Shown here in pieces: positions 48,555-59,439 of a stretch of 64,000 bases of DNA; the stretch's first letter is position 1; each line of letters opens with the position of its first letter. The notes beneath the pieces are model-generated. The model saw only the letters and a list, made by a program, of their open reading frames with translations, was not told where the DNA came from and ran no database searches. The position numbers were made by a program, and so were the translations under genes. Location of the stretch: NCBI GenBank assembly GCA_947685225.1, contig CANTUV010000078.1:434001-498000 (forward strand), in the 5' to 3' direction. The DNA comes from Garcia nutans. Its lineage: Eukaryota > Streptophyta > Magnoliopsida > Malpighiales > Euphorbiaceae.

Positions 48555-48657
48555 AGTCAAGTCTACTTATATGTTAGGATGCCTCAGCTGCATGTATTAT
48601 TGCACTTCCACTCGACACCAATCTTAATGATAAATGACTCGTTTCATTGTGATCTTC
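48555..48657 (-). pseudogene. rrn4.5: Plastid 4.5S rRNA pseudogene (103 nt)
   Basis: The plus strand is the complement of 4.5S, recognisable by TTAGGATGCCTCAGCTGCAT and GCACTTCCACTCGACACC. It is full length, with decay such as GTAATGATAAACGG changed to TTAATGATAAATGA. Confidence 0.88.
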
Positions 48658-48758
48658 TTTTGAATTCTCAAAACTTCTATCACTCCATCCCCGTAGGAGT
48701 AGAGAACCCATCACTGTCTCAATTGTGCTACCGATGGTTCTGAGGAAGTCGGATTAGG

Positions 48759-51506
48759 AGAGCACTCATCTTGGGGTGGGCTTACTACTTAGATATTTTT
48801 CGCAGTTATCCGCTCTGCACTTGGCTACCGAATATTTATCGCAGACATGATAATTTGTGCACCAAAGATGCACCCTTCTTAGTCCTCTCATGCTAGGAAA
48901 AGATTCTCTTAAGCTCTAATGTCCATACCGAATATGGACTAAACTATTTCAGGACATTCTGAACTAAGCTCACATAATGCTTTAATGGGCGAACAACCCA
49001 ACCATTGGAATATACCACAGCCCAAGTGGCGAAGAGCCGACATTGAGGTGCCAAACCATCCCATCAATGTGAGCTCTTAGGGAAGATCAACATATTATCC
49101 CTAGAATAACTTTTATCCATTAAGCAATGGCCCTTCCACTCGGCACTGTCAGATCACTAAGACCAACTTTCGTCCCTACTCAATGGGTAGGTCTTGCAGT
49201 TAAACTCCCTTTTGTCTTTGCACTTAAGAGCTAATATCCATCCAGCTAGAGGAAACTTTTGCATTCCTTCGTTACCATTTGAGAGGTCTATAACTCATAG
49301 AAACCATCTACCTGAGACTGTTTCTTGGCCTATAGGTCCTGACATAATGTTAGAATTCTAGCTCTTTCAGAGTGATATGTCACTGATGGCTCAGAACCCT
49401 CGGAAGGGGGCTTTCTTCGCCTTCCACCTAAGCTACACAGAAAAAGGTCTAAAGACAATTCCATAAAATAGTGAAGCTTCATAGGGTCTTTCTGTCCAAG
49501 TGTAAGTAGTTCGTATATGTACATACATGTCTATTTCACCGAGCCTCTCTCTGAGATAGTGCTCAAATTATTACGCCTTTCGTGTAATTCAAAACATACC
49601 CAATAATACTTTAGAATCGTTATAGTTATACAGTCGTTCACTAGGGCTTTGGTTACTAGCTCCCTTATCATCAAGTCACTAACTTTCTTGACCTTTCGAC
49701 ACTAGGCAGGCGTCATCCCTCATATATAGTCTTATGAATTTGGTAGAGATCTATGTTTTTGGTAAACAATTACCCGATCTTGGTCACTGTGAACTCTTTT
49801 TTAAGGAGGCACCCCTTCTCTCGAAGTTACAAGGCTATTTTGCTGAGTTTCTTTGAAAGAGATGTCTTGTGCCCTTAGGTATTCTGTACCTACCCACCTA
49901 TGTCAATTTTAAGTACAAATACCCTTTTTTGAAGGTCGTTTGAGCTTTTTCTAGGAGTATGGTATGGGTTACTTCAGTCTTATAGCACTTGGTAGTCAAG
50001 CATTGGCTCGAGGTATTTTCTCTATCCCTTCTCATACTAAAAAAGCAGGGACACAGTGCGTCCTTGAATCGATAATCATCTTTCAACTAACCTAGCCTCC
50101 TTCATCCCTCAGGACCAATAAGGGTTAGTGCATGAATACTTACCTATTATCCATCAACTAAACCTTTTGGCCTGATCTTAAACCCTTAATCATCCTCCCT
50201 AGATGAACCTTGCAAAGGAACCCTTAGTTTTTCAGGGCATTGGATTCTCACCAATGTTTGTGTTACTTAAGCCAACATTTTTGCTTCTGCTTTGTCCACC
50301 CCTACTCATAAGGTTGCTTCCCTCTGAAGCGACCCCATATCTATGCATTTTTACATCCCACAGCTTCCGTAGATCGCTTAGCCCTATTAATATTTTCCCA
50401 AAAGTACTTGATCAATGAGCTATTACACACTCTTTTAAGGGTAGCTGCTTCTAGGCAAACCTCTTGGTTGTGTCTGCACCCCTACCTCCTTTATCTGTGT
50501 TGTTTCCCTCTCAACGATGGAGTTTATCTCCCATCATCTCACTGCTTGACCTTAACCCCTATTATTTTAAGGTCATATCTAGTATTTAGAGTTTGTTTCG
50601 ATTTGGTACCACTTTCTTAGCCCGCACTAAAATAGTGCTTTATCCCGAGATGTATAGTCAATTGCTGCACCTCACACATTTTGAGGAGAACCAGCTAGCT
50701 CTGGGCTCGAGTGACATTTCACCCCTAACCTCACCTCAACTAATGATTCTTCAACATCAGTTGGTTCATGCCTCCATTTAGTTTCACCCACGTTTCATCC
50801 TAGTCATGGATAGATCACCCAGGTTTGGGTCCATAAATAGTGATAATTATCCTATGAAGACTTGCTTTTGCTATGGTTCTAGTGGGTTCCCTTAACTAAA
50901 CCACTGCCTATAAGTCATCGGCTCAGTCTCCAACAGGCACACGGTTAAAGCCATGGGCTCCTCCCATTACTTAGGAGCTTATGGTTACATATTCTATTTC
51001 ACTCCCCAACGGGTTCTTTTCACCTTTCCCTCATGGTGCTACTAAGCTATCAGTCACTTAAGAGTATTTAGCCTTGCAAGGTGGTCCTTATTAATTCAAA
51101 CGGGATTCCATATGCCCCATCCTACTTGGGTCAAAGTGTAAGCTACTGATGCTTTCAGCTCCTGAACTCTAGCCATCTAGTGTGCGTCACTCTATCGCTT
51201 CGCCTAGTAGTATAACACTTGTATTGCTCTCTTATAACCCCATTTTTATGGTTTCAGCTGCTCCCATTTTGCTCATCGATACTACAAAAATTGCTTTTGC
51301 TTTCTTTTTCTCTAGTTACTAAGATGTTTCAGTTCACTAGGTTATCTCTTGCTTGCCAATTTCAATAGTAGTTTAAAAGGTTAGCCTATTTCAAAATCTT
51401 TGGATCTACGCTTATTTTTAACTCCTCGAAGCATTTTAGTAGCTTACTATGCCCTTACTCATCTCATGGTGCTTAGGTATCTACCTTAAGCCTTTTCCTG
51501 TTTGAA
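48759..51506 (-). pseudogene. rrn23: Plastid 23S rRNA pseudogene (near full length)
   Basis: The plus strand runs as the complement, from GAGCACTCATCTTGGGGTGG (3' end of 23S) to CCTTAAGCCTTTTCCTGTTTGAA (5' end). About 2.75 kb is present against roughly 2.8 kb in plastids. Many substitutions and small indels occur. Every open frame across this stretch is spurious. Confidence 0.93.
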
Positions 51507-51665
51507 CTTTGCCCTTAACTTTAAGGTAATGTCATCCTGGGGTGCTGTTAAATAGAAGAATCTTATCAACATCCATGAATGACAAATTAATAAATCATAG
51601 ATCAAACTGTAGAATTGAAAAAATTGGTACTATCGTATAGCTTTGTACCAATTAAGTTCACGATT

Positions 51666-53081
51666 TGGAGATAAGCGAATTTGAACTGCTGGCATTCACC
51701 ATAGAGTAAACTATCGCCTCTCGGACCGCTGGCTGATTCTATCATAAAGGCTAACGATTGCCAATAACTCTCTCCAGAATACAACTTACAACTTTCATCG
51801 TATTATACTCTCTATAAAGAAACTCTTCTCAAAATCTCAAAAGGTGCTGACTTGGAATTTCATTATAACTAAGGATTCTTATGATTTCAAAGGATCCAGT
51901 TATAGGAAAATCACAAATAAAGAGCCCCCCCTCTTTTTTTTCCGCCCACCCTTTGGTCTTAAGAATGTGGATTTTAAGAATGAGTGGCTGCCCTTCTCCA
52001 ACAATTACTATCCAACTTAAGAGAGGACAACTAATGCATTCCACTTATTGAACATGATTCTATGGTTGGTCTGTGACCCTTGGATGCTAAAGGCATCCTT
52101 AGGGTGATCTCACAGGGTGGAGAGGATGGGGTCAGTCCATGGATTTTAATTTTTTTTTTGTCGTATTTTGCTAAAGGATTAAAGGGATATAGTACATCAA
52201 GCTATTCATAATGGCCAAATTGATCATCTTCCCTAGGGATCCTAGATGAGGGAACCCTAAAAGAGTTGCCGACTTTAACTATCGTCCATGTACAATCCAT
52301 ATTAGATCTAATCAACTGCCCATTTTACCTCTTCTACATTCTTGACTAGGGGTGATAATGGATCGGGTATTTTTGGGTACCCGACCCATCCCGATCCATT
52401 TATATAAGATATGAGTAGTTTATAAATGAGTTTGGATGGGTAAATATAGTATTTTTACTACATGTGACAAGTTTGGGTCAAGTTCGAGTATAGATCCTTG
52501 AGTACTCATTACCCGAACTTGATTATATATTAATTATATTTTATTAAAATTTTAATTATATATTTATTATATTTTATTTTAATTATAAAATTATATTGTA
52601 TTAAATTATTTTTAATATAATCGTATTAATATTAAATATTTATTTATAATTATTTAATTAAAAAATTATAATTTATATTTTAAATTTTATAATATTTTTG
52701 AATTTTTATATTTAAAAAGGTAATTAAACTGGTTAGGATAATAAACGGGTAGTATTAAATGGGTTTAAAATGGGTATATGTATAACTATAATTAAGTTTA
52801 AATAAGTTTGAATTGTTTAAAAATTAAACGGGTTAGGGTTCAGTTAGGGTAATTTTCGCGAGTACCCTACATATTGCTACTCTTATTCTTGACAACCCAC
52901 ATTTGTCTCAATAGATTCTTTTAGTGGCATGTTTCGTTCCTTTTCCCCATTATTTAGAAAAAGTGAGACATTGGTTCAAGTATAAGATACATTCATTACT
53001 GTATGGTCAATTAAATATCCAACCAGTAATCGCAACGACCCAATTGCAAGAGCGGAGCTCTACCAAATGAGCTATATCCCC
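51666..53081 (-). pseudogene. trnA-UGC: Plastid trnA-UGC pseudogene with group II intron, split by a hAT MITE
   Basis: The 5' exon is 53044-53081 (38 nt, complement TTGCAAGAGCGGAGCTCTAC...), retaining the TGC anticodon region. The 3' exon is 51666-51700 (35 nt) with several substitutions. The intron between them keeps plastid sequence but holds the MITE at 52347-52885. Confidence 0.9.
52347..52885. mobile_element. hAT-type MITE, 539 bp, inside the NUPT trnA intron
   Basis: A perfect 8-bp target duplication TTCTTGAC lies at 52339-52346 and 52886-52893. The left end is TAGGGGTGATAATGG and the complement of the right end is TAAGAGTAGCAATATG. The interior is AT-rich, with GGGTACCCGACCCATCCCGA near the left end and GGGTTAGGGTTCAG near the right. 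Non-coding. Confidence 0.92.
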
Positions 53082-53161
53082 TGAGCCTAGTGGAGCATGC
53101 ACGAAGGAGTTATATTCTTCTTCTATTTAGATTATTCTTCTATTCTTTTCTTTGGCGTAGT

Positions 53162-54183
53162 TGGGTGATTCTGGACTTGAACCAGAGACCTCGCCTATGA
53201 AGTAAATCATCACACCTACAGTCTAATTAATTGGGAAGGAATCAATAGATTCCTTTCGAAAGTGATTCATCCTTCCTGAATGAATGCAGCATACAATTCT
53301 TCATTATACTGCTCTTTCCAAGTGTGCCTGTTTTGCCCTTTTTCATTACCATGGCAAGTCTTTTTAAAATAACTCTGATAAAAAGAAAAAAGAAGGTATT
53401 AAGAGACCCTCTAAGCCACACCTTAGACACTTAAGATCCTTTTTCAAACCTACTCCAATTTCGATTCAAGAGATATATAAATAGACATATCTCATTGCAT
53501 TGATTGAGAGGTGTTTGTAGTGACTAAGGGGGTTGCAGACCAAGAAGTGAGTTATTTATTAGCCAGGCATTCTTCTTATGGTTAGATTCAATCTCCTGGT
53601 CCTTATGGAAAGGAAAAAGAATTTTACGTCCTTCCTTTTGGGAAAAGATGGTTAGGAAAATCTTATTAATTGCAACTTTCTCCAGACCTCTAGGAAAAGC
53701 ATTAAAAAATGCTTAAATGGTACGATCCCTCCGTCGCCCTAGAATGAAAGGGGGCGATCTCGTAGTTCTTAGTCTATGAAAATATGTTGTTAGGTGCTTC
53801 ATTTTATTTTTCCATTAAGGCTGAACCTAAATCTGTGCTTGAGAGATTGTTGTCTATAGATTGATAAGGGATGTATGGATTCTCGATAAGAGAAGAGTCA
53901 TGGTGGTCCCCCTCAGATCACTCAAATCCTATGAGTGAATAGAAAGTTGGATATATATTGGATCTCCCATGAATCAACCCATCTATCTTCCTGAGGAGAA
54001 GTTTGGTTTTAAACAGTGGTTCGAAGAGGAGAAGTATGCCATCCTAATGTGCCTTGCATGATCCACATCTTAGGGTCAGGCACTAATAAGCACATTAAAC
54101 AATCCATATGGCTGAGAGCTCTCATAGCCCAGAGATAATGATGCAATTATCAGGGGTACGCTCTACCATTGAGATAATAACCC
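53162..54183 (-). pseudogene. trnI-GAU: Plastid trnI-GAU pseudogene with intron
   Basis: The 3' exon is 53162-53196 (complement contains CTGGACTTGAACCAGAGACC). The 5' exon is 54147-54183 (complement TTATCAGGGGTACGCTCTAC...). The plastid group II intron lies between and is somewhat decayed. Confidence 0.9.
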
Positions 54184-54471
54184 ATCGTGTAAGCCTCTCA
54201 CCAGGGGCCTACTATGCCAAAAATGAGAGAAACCCTATCTCTCTTCTTTTTTTTTATTCTCCCATGTCACCAAGCGAGAGGGCCATAAAGAGGTAAAAAG
54301 GGATCCTATTAACTTATTTCGAACTAGGATAATAAGCTCATGAGCTTGGACTTACTTTATCATCAAGAAATAAAACTTTTGTCCCCAAATTTAACTTATA
54401 CGTATCTCCCTTCTTTTTAGGTGTGAAGTAGTGCCAAACCAAAGTACCCAATAAACATTACCTCTCCTTAG

Positions 54472-55858
54472 AAAGAAGGCGATCCAGCTGCACCTTTTAG
54501 TACGACTATCTTGTTATAACTTCACTCCAGTCACTAGCCTTGCCTTCAGCATCCCCTTCCTTGTGGTTAAGGTAATAACATCGGGCATGGCTAGCTCCCA
54601 TTGTGTGATGGGCTGTGTCTACAAGGCCTAAGATTGAATTCACCGATGTATGGCTGACTAATGATTAATAGCAATTTTGGCTTCATGCAGGCTAGTTGTA
54701 GCTTCCAATCTGAACCGAGGATGAGTTTTTGGAGTTAGCTCACCCTAGTGTGATCGCGACCCTTTGTTTTGGCCATTGTAGCATATGTGTTGCCCAAGGT
54801 ATAAGGGACATGGTGACTTGACATCGTCCTCACCTTCCTCCAACTTATCACCAGCAGTTTGCTCAAGGTTTCAAACTCAATAGTGATAACTAATACGAGG
54901 GTTGCTCTCATTGCGAGACTTAACCCAACACCTTATGGCATGAGCTGATGATAGCCATGTACCACTTGTGTCTGCTTTCCCGAGGGCACCCTTTTCTTTT
55001 GAGAGGATTTGTGGCATGTTAAGCCCTAGTAAGGTTCTTCACTTTGCATCGAATTAAACCACATGCTCCACAGCATGTGCTGGCCCTTGCCAATTTCTTT
55101 GAGTTTCATTCTTGCAAATGTACTTCCCAAGTAGAATACTTAACGCATTAGCTATAGCACCGCATATGTCGATACGCACAACATTTAGTATCCATCGTTT
55201 ACTGCTAAGACTACTGGGGTATCTAATCCCATTCACTTCCCTAGCTTTCATCTCTCAGTGTCAGTGTTGGCCCAGCATAGTGCTTTCACCGTTCATGTTC
55301 TTTCAGATCTCTACTCATTTTACTGCTCCTTAAAAATTCCCTCTACCCCCTACCATACTTCAGCATGGCTGTTTCCACTGCCTATTTAGGGTTGAGCCCT
55401 GGGATTTGATGGTGAACTTAAAAACCCACCTACATATGCTTTATATAAAATCATTCCAAATAATGCTTACATCCTTTATATTACCGTGGCTGCTGGCACA
55501 TGGTTAGCCAATTGCAAAAAATTCTCCACTACTGCCTCCCGTAGGAGTCTGGGCCATGTCTCAGTCCCAATGTTGCTGATTATCCTCTCGTACTAGCTAT
55601 TGATCATCTCCTTAGTAAGCTATTATCTCACTAATTAACTAATCAGACAGGAGCCCCTCCTCAAACGAATTTCTCCTTTTGCTCCTCAACATACAGTGTA
55701 TTACTAGCAAGTTTTTAGCTACTGTTCCGCTCCCAAGGGCAAGTTATTATGCATTACTCACCTATCCACCACTGGAAACACCGCTTGTTGTCCGACTTTG
55801 CAAGTGTTAAGTATGCCGCTAGTATTCAGCCTAAGCTATGATCAAATTCTCTATGATA
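54472..55858 (-). pseudogene. rrn16: Plastid 16S rRNA pseudogene with ~104-nt internal deletion
   Basis: The plus strand starts as the complement of the 16S 3' end (GAAGGCGATCCAGCTGCACC) and ends with the 5' end region (AGCTATGATCAAATTCTCTATGA). About 1387 nt remain against about 1490. A deletion near 55510 joins GGTTAGCCAATTG directly to CAAAAAATTCTCCACTAC, removing the stretch usually between the TTAGCC and TTCCCCACT motifs. Confidence 0.93.
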
Positions 55859-56087
55859 TTCTTAGTTGCATTACTTATAGCTTCCTTGTTTGTAGACAAA
55901 ACAGATTCAAAATTCTCTTTCATTTCAAGGCATAACTTGTATCCATGTGCTTTATATTTAGTTAAAGTTTGCACCATGAAATATAGCCATCCCTACCCCC
56001 TCACATTAATCCCATGGGCCTTTTATCTATTCTCATTCGATCACGACGATGTGGGAACAAGTCAAAATAAAAAACTCATATAGGATT

Positions 56088-56159
56088 TAGTGATAATTAG
56101 GCTCGAACTGATGACTTTTACTATATCAAGGTGACACTCTACCACTGAGTTATATCCGT
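56088..56159 (-). pseudogene. trnV-GAC: Plastid trnV-GAC pseudogene, anticodon mutated
   Basis: The 72-nt complement reads TAGTGATAATTAGGCTCGAA and on to CACTGAGTTATATCCGT. The anticodon loop reads TTGATAT where plastid has TTGACGT, so GAC has become GAT through a CpG-type transition. Acceptor-stem mismatches confirm it is not functional. Confidence 0.9.
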
Positions 56160-57649
56160 CCCCTTTTCCCTTTTCAAATTACGTCTCTCTATTGTCTAAT
56201 TTACAAAAGCAAATAAGTATTATGTTTTAACTGCTGTTTTGAAAAAATACATCTGGATAACAATAATATAAGCGTCACATCACTCAAGGATACAGTTGTA
56301 TGTAATTGTCAATCATCTTATATTTTTAACTAAGAATTAAAAATCAACTGTATCTATACACAAAGCTGACACACTTATATGGCCTTATGTAAATACAACA
56401 TCGTTGTGTTTATAAATAAAATGCCCATTTGCTTTAATTTATTTAAGATACGCTTATGCATCGTTCTTTAAATGCAACATCTAGTTGTGTTTATGCATAA
56501 AATGGTCTCGTTTATACGAGACATGGCTATATGTTGTGCAAACATTATTGTTTGCTTTTAATTGATTTGATTAAGGCACAATATGTGTTTAACAACAATG
56601 TCCTTTTGTAAAAATAAAGTATGGTCGTGAATGATGAAATCTATGATTCATTTATTATTTGTTCACGTTGGTTGCTCTTGAATGATGAAATTGCATTAAC
56701 ATGAAATTACTATATTTTAACTGATTTACTTAAAAAACTTTTTTATTAGATATAGTAATATCAAATGTGTCAATAACACCTTCTATTAATGAATATGATA
56801 AGGGGTGGAACTATAACATCATGGTCCCCCCTAATTCCTTTTTTTTTTAGTTTATGTTAATTTTGTTAAATATATATAATATGTAAAGGTTGGCCCCCTA
56901 AATTTTTGTGGTTCTTTAATAAAGTTCCAATTTTTAATATAATTTTTAACTTCAATATTCAATTAAAAATCCTAAAAATTTTTAAATCCAATATGTTATC
57001 TAAATATTTAGTTCAATAAGGTTTAAATTTTAAAAATTTATAAAAATATTATGCGACAAAAAATTATAAAAATGTTAAAAATATATCAAATTTATAAAAA
57101 TATGGTATATTTTTTATATATCTTAAGTACATTTTTTATTATGTTGAATATATTTTTAATATATTTTATAATGTTATTTTAACTATGACTCATGAAATAG
57201 TAAATATATGATCTGAATTTTTTATTTAGTAATATATATGAGTATTCAATTTGCCCCACTAACATTTATTTTTGTGTCCACCTATGAATATGATCCAAAA
57301 TATAGTAGTAATTAAAAAAATAAGGAAATTTTGATTCTAGGTACTTTTTCATATGTTATGATAATGTTTATATTCAAAAGAAGAAGTCACACTCAATCAA
57401 AAGTAAAAAAAAAAAAGAAGAAGCTATATATATTCTCATAATTGTGATGATGGTAAAGATGTTGGTTTAGTACAAGAAGAAGATATTCTAAATGTAAGTA
57501 ATAAATAAAACTTTTATTATGATGTGAGACAGTTGTTGAGTATTGAGGGAGTGAGGGAATGTATGTTGGGTTGTGTGTGTGTGTGCGTATCAGTGAGGGG
57601 TTGAGCAATTTTAGGTAAATTAACTTTTGTAATCAGGGTTCTAGAATGA

Positions 57650-57890
57650 CGTCATTTTAGAACCTTAAAATAAAAAAAATTTAAATTCAAACTCTTCGAC
57701 TCGAGCCCGGCTAGCTTAAAGGTTTTTACAATAACTCGGATTCCGACATGAGTAGAGCTTAGTGCTGGCTTGAAGGCCCGCTATCCAGCCCTATGTCATC
57801 TTTGGGCTTGCCCATCCCGATTCGAACCCCTAGGGCTCGGCCAAGTTTTTCAGGTTAGCAAGCACTTGAACAACCCTACAAAAAAACAAT
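57650..57890. repeat. GC-richer dispersed-repeat-like fragment
   Basis: Sequence such as CTCGAGCCCGGCTAGCTTAA and CCCTAGGGCTCGGCCAAGTT stands out from the AT-rich surround. It contains short inverted CTCGGxx/GGGCTCG motifs, like hAT-type MITE or satellite ends. I could not find target duplications or defined ends. Confidence 0.35.
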
Positions 57891-58139
57891 TCTAGCAAAA
57901 ATACCAAACCTAACAATTGAGAAACTCACAAAAAAAAAAAAACAAAATCCAATATATAAAACTTGATCAAAGCAAAAATGGATAATAAAAATGAGAAAAA
58001 AAAAATAAGCGATAGCATTCAAATGCTCCTAAACGAATCACAAAATTAAAATAACAAAAAATCTTGTTAATGAATTGAAAAAAAAAAAACTCTTAAAGAA
58101 TAGCGACTAAAAAAAGACATATATATAGATTGGTTATTA

Positions 58140-58530
58140 CCAACAAAGAAATTTAATTTGTATAGAAATTTAAATTGGATAAGAACATGAAAATTTTTAA
58201 TTTAATAAATAAATAAATTTAAATTGCAAAGAAATTAAATTCACTTATGGAATATTAAGATTTTTTATTTTAAGAAATAAATGAATTTAATATGCAAATG
58301 ATATTTAATTTGCATAAGAAATATGAAAATTTTTAATTTAATAAAGAAAGAAAATTAATTTGCAAAATAATCTAATTTGCATAGAAAATAAGAAAATTTT
58401 TAATTTAATAATTAAAATTTTAATTTGCACATGATGATTTTAATCTCATAAAAAATTTATTTGTTAAAGAATTTAATTTGTATAGGAGTATAAAGATCTT
58501 TAATTTAATAAGAAAAATTAATTTGCAAGA
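58140..58530. repeat. Degenerate tandem repeat of ~60-75-bp AT-rich units
   Basis: The phrase AATTTGCATA(A)GAAA...GAAAATTTTTAATTTAATAA recurs about five times (near 58155, 58225, 58300, 58370 and 58480) with variable spacers. Confidence 0.65.
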
Positions 58531-58949
58531 TAAACATATAACATGTAATAAAATTAGAGTGAGACATAATGTAATGTGATAGTGACTAATAATTTAGTAT
58601 ACAAGTATAGATAAATATGTGTATACAATTTCTCTTCCCTATACTAATAAATATCGACATAAAAATAGAAAAAAAATTTATAAATGAATGTATGATTGCT
58701 CCGCATAAGAAGAAAGAAAAAGAAAAAGAAAACTGAATTACTCAACGTGTAGATTAATCGGTAAAAAAAGCATTCTAACTTAATTAAAAATTTAAAATTA
58801 AAGTTCATAAATATGTAATTGTATCATAACTATGTGGTTCGATTTATGTCGAGAAAAAGGAAATTGAAAATATTTTCATTTTATTGGGATGGATGGGAAG
58901 GTGAATAATTTAATAGTGGAAAATTTGTATTTTTCTAACAAATACTTTA

Positions 58950-59224
58950 TTTTTTGGGAATTAGTCATATATATATCATTCAACAAAATATTAATAAATT
59001 TTAGACCATAGTATTCTTAATTAGACTATTATTGACAAAAATACCCTCTTAATTTTAAAAGTCCGCTCATATTTTTAAAAGCAGTTTCATTCTCTCTCCA
59101 TTTTTGAATTTCAATTTCTCCTCCGAGTTCTCTGTCTAAGCAAGAAACCCTCGCCAGTCACCGTCAATTATTTTTTTCGTCTTTTCTCTTTATTTTTATC
59201 CATTTTAGCATTTTAAAGTCGAAG
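58950..59224 (+). other. Possible Mutator-like element end and 5' UTR of the DUF1985-Ulp1 gene
   Basis: The sequence from about 58955 (GGGAATTAGTCATATATATA) through GACAAAAATACCCTCTTAAT is similar in style to MULE terminal repeats. It is followed by a pyrimidine-rich 5' UTR-like stretch. The matching inverted end would lie beyond the right edge, so this is not demonstrated. Confidence 0.3.
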
Positions 59225-59276
59225 ATGTTGTCTTCTCCATTCTTCTCTCTTCACCGCTCTTCACGTCAATCTGAAG
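59225..59276 (+). other. Possible first exon (leader) of the DUF1985-Ulp1 gene
   Basis: ATG at 59225 opens MLSSPFFSLHRSSRQSE and meets a good donor (GAAG/GTATTTG) at 59277. Splicing to the acceptor at 60545 would put the downstream exon out of frame, so this is either untranslated or non-functional. Confidence 0.3.
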
Positions 59277-59439
59277 GTATTTGTCCTCTTTCTCTCTCGA
59301 TCTCTCTCTTGTAAATCGTTGTACTTAATTTGACCGCGAGAATGAAAATGTATTTGTAGAATGTTTGGTTTTCAGTAAAATTTATGATTTTAATTGGTGA
59401 TTTTCACTTTTACATCTGTGGTGATATAAGTGCTTTATT

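Larger units (their letters stand above)
48417..56165 (-). other. NUPT: plastid rRNA operon inserted in the nuclear genome (main arm, 7.7 kb)
   Basis: Minus-strand order trnV-GAC, 16S, trnI-GAU, trnA-UGC, 23S, 4.5S, spacer: the plastid inverted-repeat order. It continues into partial 5S at 25387-25571 once the inserted elements are removed. Substitutions are dense and biased to C-to-T and G-to-A, as expected after methylation of inserted plastid DNA. All genes are therefore pseudogenes. A hAT MITE interrupts the trnA intron. Confidence 0.93.
56166..58949. other. AT-rich intergenic region
   Basis: No coding signal. It holds a GC-richer island at about 57650-57890 and a degenerate tandem repeat at 58140-58530, listed separately, plus poly-A runs. 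Confidence 0.6.

Noticed and set aside
50203..50781. Overlapping open frames of 60-70 codons across 50.2-50.8 kb
   Set aside because: They lie antisense to the 23S rRNA pseudogene and have no protein-like conservation.
48759..55858. Functional rRNA and tRNA genes, or bacterial contamination
   Set aside because: Gene order is plastid, but substitutions are too dense, the trnV anticodon is changed, 16S has a deletion and a plant MITE sits in the trnA intron. All point to nuclear plastid-derived pseudogenes.
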